Shown: piece by piece, positions 50,520 through 59,279 of the stretch
How positions within the stretch are numbered: position 1 is the first letter of the stretch
How the letters are laid out: each line of letters opens with the position of its first letter
Assembly: GCA_038237435.1 (NCBI GenBank)
Contig: JBBRYT010000002.1
Span: forward strand, 363,084 to 427,083
DNA from: JACCTI01 sp038237435
Lineage (GTDB): Bacteria > Verrucomicrobiota > Verrucomicrobiia > Chthoniobacterales > UBA10450
Direction of reading: 5' to 3'
Length of the DNA stretch: 64,000 nt
Made by a program: the position numbers and the translations under genes
The notes under the pieces: generated by a model
The model's database searches: none
What the model saw: the letters and a program-made list of their open reading frames with translations, nothing else
What the model was told of the DNA's origin: nothing

Positions 50520-52679
50520 ATGAAAAAAAATGTGTGTCTCCTCTTTTTCGCAATGACGATTCCGTTTGGCCTAACGAGTAGTGCGGCGACGCCCGTGGTT
50601 AGTAATCCGCTGCTGAAGGAAAGCACGCTGCCGTATCAATTTCCGCCGTTCGACAAGATCAAGAACGAGAATTTCCAGCCGGCGATCGAGCAGGGGATGG
50701 TGGAGCATTTGGCGGAGATCGAGAAGATTGCCAACCAAAAGGACAAGCCGACTTTCCAGAACACGATCGTGGCGATGGAGAAAAGCGGGAAACTTTTGCA
50801 GCGAGCAAATCGGACGTTCTCCAATCTCAACGCCTGCAACACGAATCCCGAGATGCAAAAGATCGACAAGGATCTTTCGCCGAAACTGGCGGCGCATCAG
50901 GACGCGGTTCGACTGAATAGTCCGCTCTTCGCACGCATTCAAAGCCTTTACGATCAGCGCGAGAAACTTGGGCTCGATGCGGAATCGAAATTTTTGCTGG
51001 AGCGTTACTACAAGGATTTCGTGCGCGCGGGCGCGAAGCTCAACGATTCGGACAAGGGGAGGTTGAAGGCGATGAACCAGGAGATCGCGGGATTGCAGAC
51101 GAACTTTGAACAAAATGTTTTGAAGGAGAAGAACGCTGACTCGGTCATTGTCGATACGCGCGACGAACTCGATGGTTTGCCCGAGGCGGAGATCGCTGCT
51201 GCCGCCAAGGCCGCGAAGGACGAGGGCAAGGAAGGAAAGTTTGCGATCCGTTTGCAGAACACCACCAACCAGCCGCCCTTGAAGCTGCTGAAGAATCGCG
51301 CCCTCCGTCAGCGCCTGATGGAGACTTCGCTGGCGCGTAACAGTCACGGGGGAGAGTTCGATAACACCGCGGTTGTTTCGAAAATCGCCAGGTTACGAGC
51401 CGAGCGCGCCAGCTTGCTTGGTTACGCCAATCACGCCGCTTATCAGTTAGAAGATCAAACGGCCGGGAACGTCAGCACGGTAAACAAGATGCTGGCCGAC
51501 ATTACTCCGCCGGCCGTCGCGAATGCGAAAAAGGAAATCGCCGCCATGCAGGAAGTGATCGATCAACAAAGTGGTGGCTTTCAACTGGCGCCGTGGGACT
51601 GGGATTTTTACGCCGAGCAGGTGCGCAAAGCTAAGTACGATTTCGATGAGTCACAGCTGCGTCCTTATTTCGAGCTGAATCACGTCCTGATCGATGGTGT
51701 TTTCTACGCTGCGACGAAGGAATACGGCATCACCTTCAAGGAACGAAAAGACCTGCCGACTTACTTGCCGGACGTGCGCGTCTTCGAGGTCTTCAACGCG
51801 GACGGATCGCCCTTGGCAGTCTTTATGGCTGACTACTATGCGCGGCCTTCGAAGCGGGGCGGCGCCTGGGCGAGCGCCTATGTCGGACAGAACAAGTTGT
51901 TAGGCACTAAGACAGTTGTAGCTAACCACCTGAACATCCCGAAACCACCGGAAGGCGAGCCAACCTTGCTCACTTGGGACGAAGTGCGCACGGCCTTTCA
52001 CGAATTCGGTCACGCCTTGCATGGCATGTTTTCGAATGTGAACTACCCGCGCTTCAGCGGCGCGAGCGTGCCGCGCGACTTTGTGGAATATCCATCTCAA
52101 GTAAACGAGATGTGGCGCGACTGGCCGGATATCTTGAAGAACTACGCCAAGCATTACAAAACCGGCGAACCAATGCCGAAAGAGTTACTCGATAAAGTAG
52201 CGGCCGCGGAAAACTTCAATCAAGGCTTTCGGACAACCGAATATCTATCAGCGACATTGCTGGATCAAGCCTGGCATCAATTGAAACCGGACGAAGTACC
52301 TAACGACACCTTGGGCTTCGAAGCGGAGGCTTTGAAGAAGGCCGGAACCGATCTGGCCGATGTCCCGCCGCGTTATCGCAGTTGTTACTTCTCCCATACC
52401 TTCTCCGGCGGTTATTCAGCCGGCTACTACTCCTACATTTGGAGTGAAGTGCTGGACGCCGACACGGTTGAATGGTTCAAAGGCCACGGCGGCCTGACGA
52501 GAGAAAACGGCGATCGCTTCCGTTCGACGCTCCTTTCGCGCGGCGGCAGTGATGAGGCGCTGAATCTGTTTCGCAACATGGTCGGACGCGATCCTTACAT
52601 CGAGCCGCTTCTAAAACGTCGCGGCCTCGAAACCGCGCCCGTCTCAGAAGCGCCGTCCCCGAGTTCCACTTCGAACTGA
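50520..52679 (+). CDS. Exported M3-family oligopeptidase (Dcp-like)
   Basis: A 719-residue zinc metallopeptidase. ATG at 50520 gives a signal peptide (MKKNVCLLFFAMTIPFGLTS), with a GCCTAACGAGT word inside it. The zinc motif is HEFGH in TAFHEFGHALHGMFSNV near residue 497, with the downstream Glu expected in the QVNEMWRDWPDILKN region. YVEQ..GGAW and SHTFSGGYSAGYYSYIWSEV are characteristic of the peptidyl-dipeptidase Dcp/thimet family. It lies 7 bases after the kinase gene and is probably the third gene of that unit. Codon use shifts in its 3' half (more TTA, CTA and GTA codons after about 51340). Confidence 0.9.
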   Translation: MKKNVCLLFFAMTIPFGLTSSAATPVVSNPLLKESTLPYQFPPFDKIKNENFQPAIEQGMVEHLAEIEKIANQKDKPTFQNTIVAMEKSGKLLQRANRTFSNLNACNTNPEMQKIDKDLSPKLAAHQDAVRLNSPLFARIQSLYDQREKLGLDAESKFLLERYYKDFVRAGAKLNDSDKGRLKAMNQEIAGLQTNFEQNVLKEKNADSVIVDTRDELDGLPEAEIAAAAKAAKDEGKEGKFAIRLQNTTNQPPLKLLKNRALRQRLMETSLARNSHGGEFDNTAVVSKIARLRAERASLLGYANHAAYQLEDQTAGNVSTVNKMLADITPPAVANAKKEIAAMQEVIDQQSGGFQLAPWDWDFYAEQVRKAKYDFDESQLRPYFELNHVLIDGVFYAATKEYGITFKERKDLPTYLPDVRVFEVFNADGSPLAVFMADYYARPSKRGGAWASAYVGQNKLLGTKTVVANHLNIPKPPEGEPTLLTWDEVRTAFHEFGHALHGMFSNVNYPRFSGASVPRDFVEYPSQVNEMWRDWPDILKNYAKHYKTGEPMPKELLDKVAAAENFNQGFRTTEYLSATLLDQAWHQLKPDEVPNDTLGFEAEALKKAGTDLADVPPRYRSCYFSHTFSGGYSAGYYSYIWSEVLDADTVEWFKGHGGLTRENGDRFRSTLLSRGGSDEALNLFRNMVGRDPYIEPLLKRRGLETAPVSEAPSPSSTSN

Positions 52680-52700
52680 GTTAGTCGGGATCGGCTGGCA

Positions 52701-53162
52701 TTATCCCTTGTCGTAGACAGCCGTGCCTTTGAACTTCTTCCCACTGGCGTCGGTGCCATTAATGCTAACTGTGCGCGACTTGCCATCGACGGAGACGACA
52801 ATCCGGCCGCTCCATACCATCTTGCCGTCTTTCCAAGTGGTGATGTCGTTAGTCCGATCGTTTACTACTTTGTAGGCTACAGAGTTATAAGGCAGGTTAC
52901 CTTTTACCGGGTAGCCTTTACCGTCGAACTTGCCCACCCAGACGCTGTGCGTCGGCTTCCCATCCTTGTCCACGCCTTCGACTGTTACCTTGACCTTGTC
53001 CTTTTGCTCCGAATAGGTCACGAGCGTGTTCTTACCCATACCGGCCGGGAGTTTGGATTTACCTTCATTAAACTTCCAAGTGCCCATGTGCGCATTGGCC
53101 GCAAAAGAAGCTCCTATCGCGACAAACGAAAGGGCCACAACAGCTGCAATTCGAATCCTCAT
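52701..53162 (-). CDS. Small secreted protein of unknown function
   Basis: A 153-residue exported protein with a signal peptide (MRIRIAAVVALSFVAIGASF). The mature part is an all-beta, Lys/Thr-rich domain: MGTWKFNEGKSKLPAGMGKN, VKVTVEGVDKDGKPTHSVWV and GKFDGKGYPVKGNLPYNSVA. It may have a lipocalin-like or DUF-type fold common in soil bacteria, but I cannot name it. It converges on the M3 peptidase gene. Upstream, 53163-53362 holds no gene that I can support. Confidence 0.65.
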   Translation of the reverse strand: MRIRIAAVVALSFVAIGASFAANAHMGTWKFNEGKSKLPAGMGKNTLVTYSEQKDKVKVTVEGVDKDGKPTHSVWVGKFDGKGYPVKGNLPYNSVAYKVVNDRTNDITTWKDGKMVWSGRIVVSVDGKSRTVSINGTDASGKKFKGTAVYDKG

Positions 53163-53362
53163 GGGGCCATTCGGACAGATGAGCCGTTAGGCGTCAACAT
53201 CAATCGAACAGTGCGACAATGCTAACAGCTACAATGACAGCAACGTCATCTCAGAACTCCAGGTATCATGCATGCCTGACTTCGCGCCGGAAAGGATTGG
53301 CGCATGGACGATAACAACCGCCTAATGAGTTTCAAGGAAGACACCGCACGTAGAGTCCGGTC

Positions 53363-54726
53363 TCACACCGATCGGAGTAGCCGGTTAAGGCGACGTCCGC
53401 ACAGCATTACGAGAATAGCGCCGGCCGCTCCGATGGCGGCGTGCATGCCCAGAACTGCGTCGGGCTCATGCGCTCGTAAAGACCGCCGATCCATCCGATG
53501 ACGTTATTCGTCACGAAGAGGCTCATGAACGCTATCCCCATCATGGTAGCGTTTACTTTAGGTGGTGCAGTGCGCGAGACGAGAGCTAGCAGTGTCGGCC
53601 AGTAGTAGAGAAAAGCGATGCCCAGGCCGGCGCAATAGAGAAACGGCCAGATAGGATGAATAGGTGCGCCACCGGAAGTAGCGATCGCCCCGACCAGGAT
53701 CAAGTTACTCGCCGCCGCCAGCGCCGCACCAATGCCGATCTTGGCTACATCATGGGGTTCGCGGCCACGCGCTGCCTGGCGGCGCCAGATCCAGAAGACT
53801 AACGGCACACCGATGATGCTAAAAAGGGAGTTGATCGATTGATACCAGGGGACCGGAATGTGGAAGCTACCGATGTTGGGAGAGACATATTTTTGAGTCC
53901 AGACCGGCCCTACATTGTAGAGCTCGTGGTAAGCGATTGAGTAAAAGATCGTGATCAACATGACTGCGAGAAGCGCGCCGATGATGCGCCAGTCGGCGGT
54001 AGTGAGTCGGCTATCCGCGCGGCGGCGCCGCTCGATTTTCGCCGGCAGATAACGGTAGCCGTAAAGGTAGGTGGCAAGACCGGCTAGCATAAAAATAGCA
54101 GCTATGCCGAAGCCATAATGCCAGCCATAGACTTGCGCGAGCAGGCCGCAAAGTAGTGGTCCCACGACCGCGCCAATGTTGATTCCCGTGCTGAAAATGA
54201 TGAAGCCGCGCGTCCGCCGTGCCTCATCCTCGAGCGGATAAAGCGCGCCTACTTGCGCGGAGATATTGCCCTTGAGAAAACCGGAACCCATAACCAGGAG
54301 CAATAGCGCAACTAGAAACGTCTGTTCCAAAGCCATGGCGAGGTGACCCGCGGCCATCGAGAGCGCGCCGATTACCACCGCGTTGCGCTGACCAATCCAG
54401 CGGTCGGCAATGATGCCACCTAGGAGTGGCGTGAAGTAAACAAAGCCGGAGTAGAGACCGAAGATCTGTGAGGCGAGTCCTTGGATGGAAAGCGGGCCGA
54501 CTATCGATTGCGAGACTGCGCGAAATCTCGCAAAGCCCGCGATGTGCTCGACATGGCCAGGCAACAGTAGCTGGTTCACCATGTAAAGCACCACCAGCGC
54601 CGTCATGCCATAGTAAGAAAATCGCTCCCAGGCTTCAGTAAACGCCAGGTAAAAAAGTCCCTTCGGATGACCAAAGAAGGTCTGTTCCCCGACGCGCTTC
54701 GACGCGGTTTCGTTTGCGCTCATCAT
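53363..54726 (-). pseudogene. Second POT-family peptide transporter, frameshifted near its end
   Basis: About 450 residues of a proton-dependent oligopeptide transporter. ATG at 54726 or 54723 starts it. The classic motifs are intact: EAWERFSYYGMTALVVLYMV (ExxERF) and GGIIADRWIGQRNAVVIGAL, then FLKGNISAQVGALY. The annotated frame ends at 53407 with an unnatural tail (CTPPSERPALFS). Changing frame at about 53455 restores MHAAIGAAGAILVMLCGRRL and ends at 53363, which is the usual last helix. Only the final helix is affected, so the truncated product may still be made. It is divergent from the cyclase array. Confidence 0.7.
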
Positions 54727-54807
54727 GCTTGTTCCCGAGTCGGGCACGATCCTACAGGGAAACAAAGGCTATCCGCAACGCTCTCTCGCTGATAAAACGG
54801 AGCGGGT

Positions 54808-57150
54808 ATGAGCTTTCCCGCTCCTTCAGAACCAAAGTTCGAGATCGGACATGTCTTGTTCATCGACATAGTCGGTTACTCGAAGTTGCTCATCAACGAG
54901 CAGAGCGATCAGTTACAGAAGCTGAAAGAGACCGTCCGCGGAAGCGAACAGGTCCGTCTAGCGGAGGCGGAAGGTAAGCTACTTCGTCTGCCAACGGGTG
55001 ACGGCGGTGCGTTGGTTTTTCGCAATAATCCCGAAGCTCCAGTTCTCTGTGCTCTTGAGGTAAGTCGGGCTCTTCAGAGTTATCCGGACCTTCGTGTGCG
55101 CATGGGCATTCATAGTGGGCCAGTCAATGAAGTATCCGATTTAAACGAACAAGCAAACATTGCGGGCGCAGGAGTTAACTTCGCGCAGCGCGTGATGGAT
55201 TGTGGCGACGCCGGTCACATTCTTCTCTCTAAACATGTTGCGGATGACTTGAAACATTATCCGCGCTGGCAGCCGTTTCTCCACGAGCTAGGTGATTGTG
55301 AAGTTAAACACGGCGTCCGGATAGGTTTGGTTAGCTTTCATGGCGATGGAGTCGGAAATCCCGCGCTGCCAGGAAGACTGCGAGTTCTGAAAAGGCACCG
55401 TGCGAAACAACGTTTCGCCATGATCATGGCAGCGCTACTCGCACTCAGCGCAATCGTTACCGGTGTTGCTTTGTATTCCCGCGGCGGCAGATCAACCATA
55501 GCTGCGCCGGACAAAAGCATCGCCGTGCTTCCGTTCGAAAATCTAAGTCACGATCCGGAGAATGCTTACTTCGCGGAAGGCATCCAGGACGAAATCATCA
55601 CGCGCCTCGCGAATCTGCGCGAGCTAAAGGTTATCTCCCGGACCTCAACCGCTAAGTATAAGAGTCGGCCGGACAACTTAAAGACGATTGCAGGCGAGCT
55701 ACGAGTAGCAAGCATCCTGGAAGGTAGTGTGCAGAAGCTCGCGAATGACGTGCACATTAATGTGCAGCTCATTAGGGCTGCTGACGACACGCATCTCTGG
55801 GCGCAGAGCTACGATCGCACGCTCGCGCATGCCTTCGCCGTGCAAGGAGAAGTGGCGCAGACCGTGGCCGACGCGCTTAAAGTCACGCTCGTCCCGGCGC
55901 AGATTGAGCAGTTGAAAGCGCTCCCCACCCAGAATGTGCAGGCTTACGATTTCTTTCTCAAAGGCGAATACGAACTACATAGCGCCTGGGCGGACGCGGA
56001 GAAGTCTGAGCAGAGAGCACATACTGCGGTTGGTTATTATCAAGAGGCGATCCGCCTGGATCCAAATTTCGCAGCGGCCTATGCTTCTCTCGCTCGGGCG
56101 CAACTTTCGGAGTTTTATGTCTCGGTCGATCGCAGCGACGAGAAGCGACGTGTTTTAGGTGCGGCGGCGAAGGCGAGCATCGATCGGGCGCTGAGTCTAT
56201 TACCTGACCTGACGGTCGCACACCTGGCTCTGGCGGAATGGTACCTGTGGATTAACTACGATCACAGTTCCGCCATCAAGGAGCTGGATCGTGTCATCGA
56301 GTTGGATCCGCATCTGAGTGATGCCTACTTGCGGCTCGCAGGAGTCTGGAAGCGAGAAAATATGGTGGACAAAGCGATTGCCGCGATCCAACCCGCGCTG
56401 GCCTTTGATCCCCGGAACATCTTTATCCATCGCAACCTCGCGGGCGCTTATATGGCGACACGCCAGTATTCGTTAGCGGTGCAAAGTTTTAGCCGGGCGA
56501 TTTCCTTGGACCCCACGGATACGGTCGATGTCGGCAATTTGGTTGGCGTCTACGCCTGCCTCGGAGACATGCCGGCGGCCTTCCGCACCGCCGAGTCGCT
56601 TCCGCCGATCGCTGCCTCGTATCAAAAATGGAGCCTTCTTTACCTCCAGCGCGACTTCCGCGGCCTGGAAAAACTACTGAAGGAAGCGCCCGCCGAGGCG
56701 TGGCCCGAGCGTTGGATGCGCGCTCTCAGGGAAGGGCAGATCGCTGGCGGGCTCGGCCAGGCGGAGATTGCGCGGGCCCGGCTGGAAGAAGCACGGGCAG
56801 GCGCCGCAGGGACACTGGAAAAAGATTCCGGTGCGGGAAGATATGCCGCTCTCGGTTACATCGACGCTCGCCTTGGTCGCGCTGAGGAAGCGATCGCAGA
56901 AGGAAAGCGTGGCGTGGAACTAGCCAGTCAGAATCATGACCTCGAGGCGGTCGGCGGAGCTCTGACCGCATTGGCCACCATCTACTCACTCCTCGGACGG
57001 ACGGACGACGCCATTGAAGTCTTGGACCAACTCTTCGCTACGCCGGCAGGTATATACATTTCCGTGTCCGACCTGAAACTCGATCCCGATTGGGATCCGA
57101 TCCGCAACGATCCGCGCTTTCAGAAACTCTGTCAGGAGAAGCGGCAGTGA
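54808..57150 (+). CDS. Class III cyclase with TolB-like and TPR domains (1 of 4)
   Basis: A 780-residue signalling protein and first of a tandem array of four. Residues 10-180 are a class III adenylate/guanylate cyclase domain: HVLFIDIVGYSKLLI (metal Asp), LPTGDGGALVF (second Asp), RMGIHSGPVNEV and GVNFAQRVMDCGDAGH (Asn and Arg). A membrane helix (MIMAALLALSAIVTGVAL) near 207-225 follows. Then comes a TolB-N/FlgO-like domain (SIAVLPFENLSHDPENAYFA, EGSVQKLANDVHINVQLI) to about 360 and TPR repeats to the end (YYQEAIRLDPNFAAAYASLA). Product and regulation are unknown. It overlaps the next gene by 4 bases. Confidence 0.88.
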   Translation: MSFPAPSEPKFEIGHVLFIDIVGYSKLLINEQSDQLQKLKETVRGSEQVRLAEAEGKLLRLPTGDGGALVFRNNPEAPVLCALEVSRALQSYPDLRVRMGIHSGPVNEVSDLNEQANIAGAGVNFAQRVMDCGDAGHILLSKHVADDLKHYPRWQPFLHELGDCEVKHGVRIGLVSFHGDGVGNPALPGRLRVLKRHRAKQRFAMIMAALLALSAIVTGVALYSRGGRSTIAAPDKSIAVLPFENLSHDPENAYFAEGIQDEIITRLANLRELKVISRTSTAKYKSRPDNLKTIAGELRVASILEGSVQKLANDVHINVQLIRAADDTHLWAQSYDRTLAHAFAVQGEVAQTVADALKVTLVPAQIEQLKALPTQNVQAYDFFLKGEYELHSAWADAEKSEQRAHTAVGYYQEAIRLDPNFAAAYASLARAQLSEFYVSVDRSDEKRRVLGAAAKASIDRALSLLPDLTVAHLALAEWYLWINYDHSSAIKELDRVIELDPHLSDAYLRLAGVWKRENMVDKAIAAIQPALAFDPRNIFIHRNLAGAYMATRQYSLAVQSFSRAISLDPTDTVDVGNLVGVYACLGDMPAAFRTAESLPPIAASYQKWSLLYLQRDFRGLEKLLKEAPAEAWPERWMRALREGQIAGGLGQAEIARARLEEARAGAAGTLEKDSGAGRYAALGYIDARLGRAEEAIAEGKRGVELASQNHDLEAVGGALTALATIYSLLGRTDDAIEVLDQLFATPAGIYISVSDLKLDPDWDPIRNDPRFQKLCQEKRQ

Positions 57151-59270
57151 GTGTTATCCCGCCCGAGCAACCCCCAGATGTAAAATTCGAGATAGGGCAT
57201 GTCTTGTTCATCGACATCGTCGGTTACTCGAGGTTGCTTATTAACGAGCAGAGTGAGCACCTGCAGACGCTAAAAGAGATTGTGCGCGGAACCGAGCAGT
57301 TCCGCATGGCTGAGGCAGAAGGCAAGCTACTTCGTGTACCTACCGGCGATGGCGCGGCGCTGATCTTCCGAACGACTCCAGAGGCACCAGCCCTATGTGC
57401 GCTCGAGATAAGCAAGGAACTAAAGAACCATCCCGAGCTTGGTGTTCGCATGGGAATTCACAGCGGGCCGGTTAATGAATTAACTGATTTAAATGAACAA
57501 GCTAACATTGCCGGAGGGGGAATTAACTTCGCGCAACGGGTCATGGATTGCGGCGATGCCGGCCACATCCTTCTCTCGCAACGCGCGGCCGAGGATCTCG
57601 CGGCTTACCGGCAGTGGTCGCAGCAGCTACACTCTCTCGGCGAGTGCGAAGTGAAGCACGGCGTCCGTCTGCACATCTTTAATCTCTACAACGAAACATC
57701 CGGCAATGCCGAGCTTCCGGCGAAGTTAAACGCGGTAGCGGCGATACCGGAGAAGAAGAGTTGGAGCTACGGAATGGTTATCGCCGTGGTGCTAGCGACC
57801 GCTTTGCTCCTCGGTGCAGTTGTTTACTCGTTAGGTAGGAAACGCGCGGTTTCCTCGCCCCCAACTACTGACACCGGGCCGCATGTCATTCGTTCGCTCG
57901 CGGTTCTTCCGCTGGATAATTACTCAGGCGATAAGAGCCAGGATTATTTCGCGGAAGGAATGACCGACGAGTTAACGACCGATCTTGCCACGATCAGCCA
58001 GCTGCGAGTGATCTCGCGCAGCTCGACCACTCAGTTCACCGGCGCGCAACGTCCGCCGACTCCGGAGATTGCGAAAATGCTCAACGTGGATGCGGTGGTC
58101 GAAGGTTCGGTCCGCCGTTCCGGCGACAAGGTACGGATCACCGCGCAATTGATCGATGCCCGGGCCGATCGGCACCTTTGGGCGAAAAGTTTCGAGCGCG
58201 ATTCACGCGATGTCCTGGCCCTGCAGTCCGAGCTGGCTTCGGCGATCGCCGGCGAAATCAATGTGCAGTTGACTCCAAGCGAGCAGGCCCGCCTAACGAG
58301 TGCACGGAGTGTGAATCCCGAGGCTCACGATGCCTATCTTAAAGGCCGCTACTTTTTTAACCGGCCAAGTGATGAGAACCTAAGCAAAGCGATCACGCAA
58401 TTTGAAGAAGCAGTCAGGTTAGATCCTAGCTTTGCTCCGGCCTACTCCGGGTTATCGGATGCATATCTGTGGGCGGCTTTCAACGAAGGAGTGATCACCG
58501 CGGCCGATGCGAAATCGAAAACCAAAGCGGCAGCGGAGAAAGCTCTCGCGCTCGATCCAGCTTCCGCCGAAGCGCATACCTCTCTGGCTAATTACAAGAG
58601 CTGGTATGAGCATGACTGGGTCGGCGCAGATAAGGAATTTCGCCAGGCCATTGCCCTTAATCCGAACTACGCCTTCGCCCATGATCAGTGGGGCCTGAGC
58701 ATGGGATGCGAAGGCCGGTTCGACGAATCGATCGTGGAAGGCCGCCGCGCGGAGGAGCTGGATCCGCTCGATCCCGCCATCGCGGTGGACAGCATTCTGG
58801 CCCTTACCGGGAAAGGCGACTTCCAAAAGGCAAAGGATGAAGCCAGAAGAGGCGTGGAGTTAGATCCGACGTTTTTCTTTCCGCAGATGCAATTAGGCTG
58901 GATCGCACTCGAGCAGGGAAAGGTCCGTGCCGCCATCCCGGAACTGGAGAAAGCCGCGGCCATGGAGTCACCGCCTTTCGCGACCGCTTATCTCGGTTAC
59001 GCCTATGGGGCTGCCGGTGATCGCGCCCGCGCCTTGGCGACAATCGAGGAGCTGAAGAAAAAGTCCGTGCGCGGCTACGTGCCGCCCTTCAATCTCGCGA
59101 TCGTCCATCTCGGCCTTGGTGACCTCGAAAGCGCGATAGACTTACTCGAACAAGCGAGCGCCGATGAGTCCCAATGGATGATGTATCTGAAATTCGACCG
59201 AATCTTCGATCCACTTCGCTCCAACCCGCGCTTCATCGGGCTGATGAAGAAGTGGCACTTCGATCAGTGA
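57147..59270 (+). CDS. Class III cyclase with TolB-like and TPR domains (2 of 4)
   Basis: A 707-residue paralogue of the first array gene. GTG at 57147 overlaps the preceding stop (GTGA). The cyclase domain keeps HVLFIDIVGYSRLLI and VPTGDGAALIF and ends IFNLYNETSGNAELP. A membrane helix (GMVIAVVLATALLLGAVVYS) at about 215-235 precedes a TolB-like domain (LAVLPLDNYSGDKSQDYFAE, VVEGSVRRSGDKVRITAQLI) and TPRs (QFEEAVRLDPSFAPAYSGLS, LDPASAEAHTSLANYKSWYE). The linker between domains differs from copies 1 and 3. Two CCTAACGAG words lie at 57827 (reverse) and 58292. Confidence 0.88.
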   Translation: MSVIPPEQPPDVKFEIGHVLFIDIVGYSRLLINEQSEHLQTLKEIVRGTEQFRMAEAEGKLLRVPTGDGAALIFRTTPEAPALCALEISKELKNHPELGVRMGIHSGPVNELTDLNEQANIAGGGINFAQRVMDCGDAGHILLSQRAAEDLAAYRQWSQQLHSLGECEVKHGVRLHIFNLYNETSGNAELPAKLNAVAAIPEKKSWSYGMVIAVVLATALLLGAVVYSLGRKRAVSSPPTTDTGPHVIRSLAVLPLDNYSGDKSQDYFAEGMTDELTTDLATISQLRVISRSSTTQFTGAQRPPTPEIAKMLNVDAVVEGSVRRSGDKVRITAQLIDARADRHLWAKSFERDSRDVLALQSELASAIAGEINVQLTPSEQARLTSARSVNPEAHDAYLKGRYFFNRPSDENLSKAITQFEEAVRLDPSFAPAYSGLSDAYLWAAFNEGVITAADAKSKTKAAAEKALALDPASAEAHTSLANYKSWYEHDWVGADKEFRQAIALNPNYAFAHDQWGLSMGCEGRFDESIVEGRRAEELDPLDPAIAVDSILALTGKGDFQKAKDEARRGVELDPTFFFPQMQLGWIALEQGKVRAAIPELEKAAAMESPPFATAYLGYAYGAAGDRARALATIEELKKKSVRGYVPPFNLAIVHLGLGDLESAIDLLEQASADESQWMMYLKFDRIFDPLRSNPRFIGLMKKWHFDQ

Positions 59271-59279
59271 GAGGCTGAA

